DNA of 64,000 nucleotides from CAVOGJ01 sp963700865. Its GTDB lineage: Bacteria > Planctomycetota > Planctomycetia > Pirellulales > Pirellulaceae. Under the pieces are notes generated by a model. The model worked only from the letters and a program-made list of their open reading frames with translations, was not told where the DNA came from and did not search any database. The stretch is from the NCBI GenBank assembly GCA_963700865.1, contig CAVOZC010000014.1, positions 33,414 through 97,413 on the forward strand. The letters are read 5' to 3'. The position numbers and the translations under genes are program-made. Numbering within the stretch: position 1 is the first letter of the stretch; each line of letters begins with the position of its first letter. Shown piece by piece: positions 59,701 to 64,000 of this stretch.

Positions 59701-62700
59701 AGATCGTGTCGTCGCCAGCTCCCCCTACGAGGATATCACCGAAGTAGGTCGTATCGAGCAGGTTGGGATCGTCGCTGCCATCATCCGAACCGATCAATCG
59801 GTCGTCCCCTTCATCACCAAAAAGTTGATTGACGATGCCACCGCCTGCCATCAGCAGATCATTGCCGGCTCCCCCGTGCAGCTGGTCCTGACCGGATGCG
59901 CCGAATAGCTGGTCGTCGCCCGCATCGCCATGGATGGCATCGTCGCCATCTTGTCCGTACAGCTGGTCGTCGGCATCGCCACCGTGAATCGTATCGCTGC
60001 CGGCTCCACCAAAGATGCGATCCGGATCGGCGTCACCAAACAACAGATCGTCTCCGGTGGCTCCGTCGATATAGTCTGCGCCGGCCCCACCTCGGATTGT
60101 GTCGTTTCCGCTGCCGCCATGGATCTCGTCGCCGACTTCCTCGCCGTAAAGCTGGTCATTTCCCCCTTGGCCGAAGATCTCGTCGCGGCCGGCAAGGAGC
60201 GGATTGCCAGCCATTCCCAGCGCGTGCCCAGTGCCAAAATCGCCATAGATCGTGTCCGCCGCGTTGTCGTCCCCGGCAGCAGTCTGGCTGTGTCCGTATA
60301 GGTAGTCGTTCCCAGCTCCGCCGAACATCACATCCGCTCCGGAGTCACCTTCCAATGTGTCGACCCCGGCATCTCCGTAGATCGTGTCGTTGTTGGCCCC
60401 ACCGTGCAGCCGGTCATTGCCCGCGTTGCCGTGCAACGTATCGTCGCCAGCATCGCCAAACAGTTCATCAGGCAAGGCATCATCATCCGCCGTGTTGATC
60501 GCGTGGCCATGGAGCTGGTCCTGGTCGGCCCCTCCGTGCAGCGTGTCTGAGCCGGCATCCCCTTCGAGCGTATCGTTGCCCGCGTCTCCGAAGAGCAGGT
60601 CATCGTTCGCGCCGCCGTGCAATTGGTCCGCGCCGCCCTGGCCGTGCAGTTCGTCGTTGTTTCGATCGCCAAAGAGAATATCCGCGGCCGAGTCATCTCC
60701 GGTGCCTGATTGCGAGTGGCCGAACAGTCGGTCATCTCCATCATCGCCGCGCAACGTGTCCGCCCCGGCGTCTCCTTCCAGCACGTCGGCTTCTTCGCCC
60801 CCGAACAGCATGTCGGCTCCGGCTCCGCCGTGTAGCGAGTCGGCGCCTGCATTGCCCTGCAGCGTGTCGTTGCCCGCGTTGCCGTAGAGCACGTCCTGGC
60901 CGGCTTCGCCAACCAAAAGATCCGCAGCCGAATCATCGCCTGCACCGCTGGCCGATTGTCCGTAGAGAGTGTCATCGCCGTCGCCGCCATAGAGGCTATC
61001 GGGGCCAACGCCCCCTTCGAGCGTATCGTTGCCGGCTTCGCCTGCCAGCAGGTCACCGTCGGCGCCGGGGGTGGGCACGGTTCCACCGACCGTGTCGCCT
61101 CGCAAGAGATCGTCGCCATCGCCGCCAAACAGAGAATCGGCGGCGGGGCCCCCCGTGAGCGTGTCATTGCCGGCGCCGCCTTCCAGGCGATCCGTGCCTG
61201 TTTGCGTGCCATCGAACTCATGATCGCCGAATAGCCGGTCATTCCCCTCGCCGCCAAGCAGTTCATCGTTCCCCGTATTGCCTTGCAGGTAATCGTCGCC
61301 GGCGCCGCCATTCAGCGAGTCGTTACCGACGTTGCCGTACAGCTCGTCGTTACCTTCGTCTCCTTCGAGCTGATCATTGCCTCCTTGACCGTCAAGGATG
61401 TCGTTGCCGGGGCCGCCCGAAAGTTCATCGTCGCTGTTGTCGCCACTCTGTCCGTTGAAGATCGGATTCCCCATCCCGTCGTCGGTGATCGAACCGCGGC
61501 CGCCCAGGATAGCATCATTCCCTCCGCCGCCCGCCAGGCTGTCGCGACCGTCCCCACCAACAATCCAGGCGGGAATATTGAGTTGTGGATCGATGTAGAT
61601 CGAATCATCGCCGCCGCCGAAGCTGGCCGCGATCCGCTGTACTTGGGAGCGGGGAAAATCCTGCGCCACGCCGAACATCTGTACGCGGACCACGTCCACG
61701 CCATTCTTGTCCTTGGCAGCGGCGATAGCGACTTTCTCGGACTGGCTCGTCCCTACATTCAGCGTCAGGATGCCATTGGTCAGCGTCGCCAGCGGTGTGG
61801 GCACGACGCATCCGGCGCTGAAGTCCAGCAAGGTGGCCCGTGCAATGTTTTTCTTGTAGACGGTGAAGTCAAAGGGAGACACACCGACCTTGACTTTGAC
61901 TCCGAGGCCAGCGGAGAGCGTACCGTCCACGTTGATGCCGCAATTCGCCAGCTCACTGAACCGCGACCGCCCGTCGGCCAGCGTGTTCTGATCGCCGTCG
62001 GGCAGGTCGAGTGTGACCTGGGCCGTCAGGTCGCCGTTGACGGTCGCGCTGAAATCCTGTGACACCGACGCCCGCACCCACCGTAATGACACCCGACAGC
62101 GTTAATTCCGGTCCGTCGGTCCCCTCGAGCGAAGGGTTGCCCTGGCCATCGACTCGATCGTAAATGAAAAATCCGTTGGCCAATGCGGCTCGATTGCTGT
62201 AGCCGCTCTCCTTGAATTCGCGCAAGCCGACCGTGTCATAGCCAAAGGCCAGATCGGCATGCACACCCAGCGAACCGGCGAAGACTCCCACGATGGGTCC
62301 GAAGATCGGAAACGATTTTTCAATGCTGAAATGGACATCGAGCGCCGGCAGGTCCAGTTTGAACAAGTCAACATCTCTACCCAGCAACAGGCCAAGGGCG
62401 CTGGACGGTTGCTTCAAGATGGGTAACGAGAGAGACATTCCGCTGGGGGCTTGGTTGGTGGCCTGCACGAAGGCGTTGGCCGCACTGGCGACGGCCGGGT
62501 TCTGACCATTCAGCCCATGGATGGCGGCCGTTAAATTGAAATTGGCGTCGATGGAACTGGGAATCTGGAAGCGATCGAGACCTCCGGGAACACGCAGATT
62601 CTGTCCGCTGAGATCGAGTCCTGGCAACGGAATCAGGAAGCCGTTATTGCCCCCCGTCGCCGTGTTCACGTCGGTGATGGCGTCGATCAAATCGGCCAGA

Positions 62701-64000
62701 TGATCCAGTCCGACGATCATCCGTGTATCGGACGTGCCGCCTAACATGGCTACGGCATCGAGCAGCGTTACGTTACCGTCGCCGTCCTGATCGAGGGCAC
62801 TCTTTACTGCGTTGATGTCAGAGAGCACCGGAATTCGGCGCGTCAGTACGTCCAGCGCGGGTCGGATCGGATCGAGCGCCTGATCGATGGCGTCAAGGGC
62901 TCCACCACCAAAGCCGGCGAAGAAACTGCCCAGGTCCAGCCGCACATTGCCAAACCCAACCGTGGGATGGCTGGCATCATTCAGGTTCCACGTCGCGTCG
63001 AGATCCGCCAGAATCTTCGGCAGACTGACCCTGGGCAAGTGCGCTATCGGCAAATCGCCCAGGTCGTAGGCAGAACTGAGTTCCAGATCAAAGTGAGCGG
63101 CGGCGCTGCCCGTGGTTTGCACATCGACCAGTTGCCCGAGGTTGGCCAATCCCAGCGTCGCCAGTTCGTCCAGTGTCAAGCGGCCATTGCTGTTAGCCCC
63201 CGTCCCTGGATCGAGCAGGTTCACGGCGAAGCCCCCCTGCAGGAACGTTGGATTCGCCGCGTCATTGGTTACCAGCAATTGCAGGAAACCCAAGTTACCC
63301 GTAATCGAGCCGCCGGAGGCGAGGCTTAAATCCAGGTTCATCTGCAACTCCGGCGAGGCGCTGACGCCGAAGAAAAATCCATCCAGCGTGGCCCCAATCG
63401 TAAAGTCGGCCGACCAGGTGAAGGCCACATTCAGCGATGTGTCGATGTCCAGCCCCAAGGCGGCAAAGCCTAAGTCGCTCTGCAGCGGAACCGACTGGTT
63501 GATGGTGCTACCCACATGCACGAGGTACTTGACTTCGCCCGCGATCGTTTGGTCCAAGACCACTGTGGCGCCGGGGAAGGCCGCCGCCAGCGCGGTTTGC
63601 AGTGATGACCGCACCGAGCCGTACGTGTAACTGCTGCCGCTCAGACCGGACAACCCTGTCAGGCCCGACGAGACCAGGGTGTCAAAGAACCCGAAGGCGG
63701 GCAGCTCGTTCAGTCGCAATCCCACCAGAGGCAATTCGGTGTTGAGCACTTTGTCGAGTGCCCCATCGAGGCGTTCGAATACAAACTCAAATCCGTCCAA
63801 CATGGATCGCAGGATCGTCAGCAAATCGAGTTGACCGACCGCCGCCACCAGATCGGGCGCGTCGGAGTTCACAGTCACGGTGCCGGCAGGCACGTTGCCG
63901 GTCAGCAGTCCGTTGAGCAGTTGCTCTAAATTGGCAACGGTAAGGGTGATCGTGTTTCCCGTGCCGGCGACCCCGTCGTCAAGCGGTGTCGTGGGATTGG
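44724..64000 (-). CDS. Giant modular surface protein (RTX / beta-helix / malectin / cadherin / dockerin-like), N-terminus outside the window, several frameshifts
   Basis: Seven consecutive minus-strand frames read as one protein of at least 6,400 residues. Single-base shifts lie near 62063, 55750, 52842, 51712, 51560 and 49310; at each one the next frame continues the same domain. There is no stop from 63893 to the right edge, so the start lies beyond 64000. Order from the N-terminal side: a region of about 650 residues with one EF-hand-like DQDGDGNVTLLD; a long RTX array; propeller-like repeats; five modules with parallel beta-helix repeats, some with malectin-like or KNH-like domains; a nidogen-like domain; an SbsA-Ig-like domain; three cadherin-like repeats; a dockerin-like C-terminus. 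It is probably secreted, calcium-dependent and adhesive or carbohydrate-binding. The plus-strand ORFs opposite it are shadows. Confidence 0.85.
44800..45155 (-). other. Dockerin-like C-terminal domain of the giant protein
   Basis: GDFDGDGTLSGDDIDALS and RFDVTGDGLVTVADVQSW are two EF-hand-type calcium loops, followed by two copies of DSSDFNVWNAHKFTF or its variant. Planctomycete exoproteins often end with such a dockerin-like pair, which may anchor or sort them. The last residues (DPDEDEWTKDVDRFF) are acidic. Confidence 0.75.
45160..46070 (-). repeat. Three cadherin-like repeats in the giant protein
   Basis: Each unit of about 100 residues contains a start like DQVAENSTPGTLVGI, a middle like TYSLDNNAGGRFAI and an end like ITVRATSADGS. 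The ENxxxGTxV and GGRFAI elements are the bacterial cadherin hallmarks. Such repeats bind calcium between domains and mediate adhesion. Confidence 0.8.
46500..47050 (-). other. Nidogen-like domain in the giant protein
   Basis: FTLAFPAGFTFPFYGTSYSS, VFVSTNGLLQFG, RITALWDDL and GEIQFHYGPGN follow the order of nidogen-like/PF-type extracellular beta domains. It lies between the last beta-helix module and an Ig-like domain (VSFSEPLDAVSARSSNVYEL) near 46200-46450. Confidence 0.55.
47150..57700 (-). repeat. Five tandem beta-helix modules of the giant protein
   Basis: Modules begin near 57700, 55740, 53720, 51840 and 49440. The common plan is a beta-sandwich header (absent or different in the first), then YYVNIAGDVDFTDNEYTTA-like, then PGDVIYVDTGSY-like, then parallel beta-helix coils with repeated NxIxxN and GIxVxxS patterns, and an end like DPLFVDMDGADNVLG. 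The last two headers are malectin-like (RLFFVDPTASAANQRKFDV and RLFFVEPSGGNVRRFDV), suggesting sugar binding. The middle two use KNH-like IRWESYD and PIRWRANGF headers. Confidence 0.75.
57720..58870 (-). repeat. Propeller-like repeats of the giant protein
   Basis: Five or six units of about 55-60 residues repeat a pattern of W..LAGSAAGLGLS, followed by Q.AVSPTGQVYAAWSD or P.LTINAAGQPLVTWVE. This is like the sialidase/BNR-type blades seen in bacterial surface proteins. They link the RTX array to the first beta-helix module. Confidence 0.6.
58970..61618 (-). repeat. Long RTX calcium-binding repeat array of the giant protein
   Basis: About 880 residues consist almost wholly of nonapeptides of the GGxGxDxLx type (GGEGNDRLFG, GGAGNDTLTG, GGDGDDLLRG and many more), several dozen in all. 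RTX repeats fold into a calcium-bound beta-roll outside the cell and are classic cargo of TolC-dependent export. Some units carry a longer spacer (GHSQSGTGDDSAADILFGD) that recurs at regular distances. Confidence 0.92.

Noticed and set aside
59309..62062. Plus-strand frames with repetitive IVAGAAVQ-like text
   Set aside because: They are the complement of the RTX nonapeptide array.

Overview
The window looks like a piece of a planctomycete (Pirellulales-type) chromosome. The evidence is an S1 sulfatase, a BBP7-type outer-membrane barrel, a protease with the planctomycete 'LExRxvLA' N-terminal signal, mraZ and rsmH kept without the rest of a division cluster, a giant modular surface protein ending in a dockerin-like domain, and a GC-rich sequence. 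I see no tRNA, rRNA, CRISPR array or transposase gene. All names come from reading motifs; no database search was run.

Layout. 1-3402 (minus): an overlapping TPR protein / APC permease / sulfatase operon. 3635-7543 (plus): a UvrD/Rep helicase and a Uup-type ABC-F ATPase. 7706-13431 (minus): the error-prone polymerase cassette imuA-imuB-dnaE2, which shares a palindrome-containing control region with a divergent J-domain gene. 14478-20207: a BBP7 barrel, a hypothetical protein with an MscS channel, and an S41-peptidase lipoprotein. 20883-28995 (plus): a four-gene cluster made of a TolC-like channel, a short SecA paralogue, a HlyD adaptor with a GAF-like N-terminus, and a PqqD-like/site-2-protease/HlyD fusion. 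This is my best candidate for an undescribed export system. 29088-36617 (minus): a small membrane protein and rsmH, then a 5.5-kb block holding a metzincin protease and several families of short inverted-repeat elements, then mraZ with a clear operator of five 10-bp-spaced boxes. 36977-44198 (plus): queA, a Nudix protein, a cysteine desulfurase, an A-type Fe-S carrier with terminator, cobL, a PIG-L deacetylase and aroA. 44724-64000 (minus): one giant gene of at least 6,400 codons, open at the right edge, encoding RTX repeats, propeller-like repeats, five beta-helix modules, malectin-like domains, cadherin repeats and a dockerin-like C-terminus.

Data quality. At least a dozen genes or gene segments are broken by single-base indels, mostly in short homopolymers. 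They include rsmH, queA, dnaE2, the permease, the BBP7 barrel, the GAF-HlyD adaptor and at least six points in the giant gene. Broken housekeeping genes and shared homopolymer context suggest sequencing or assembly errors more than gene decay. I therefore annotate such genes across the shift and state where it lies.

How the genes fit together. The mutasome cassette is a complete damage-inducible mutagenesis set. The TolC/SecA/HlyD/M50 cluster has the parts of a trans-envelope export path without an ABC transporter. The giant RTX/beta-helix protein and the LExR-signal protease are the sort of extracellular products such a path could carry, but nothing in the sequence links them directly.
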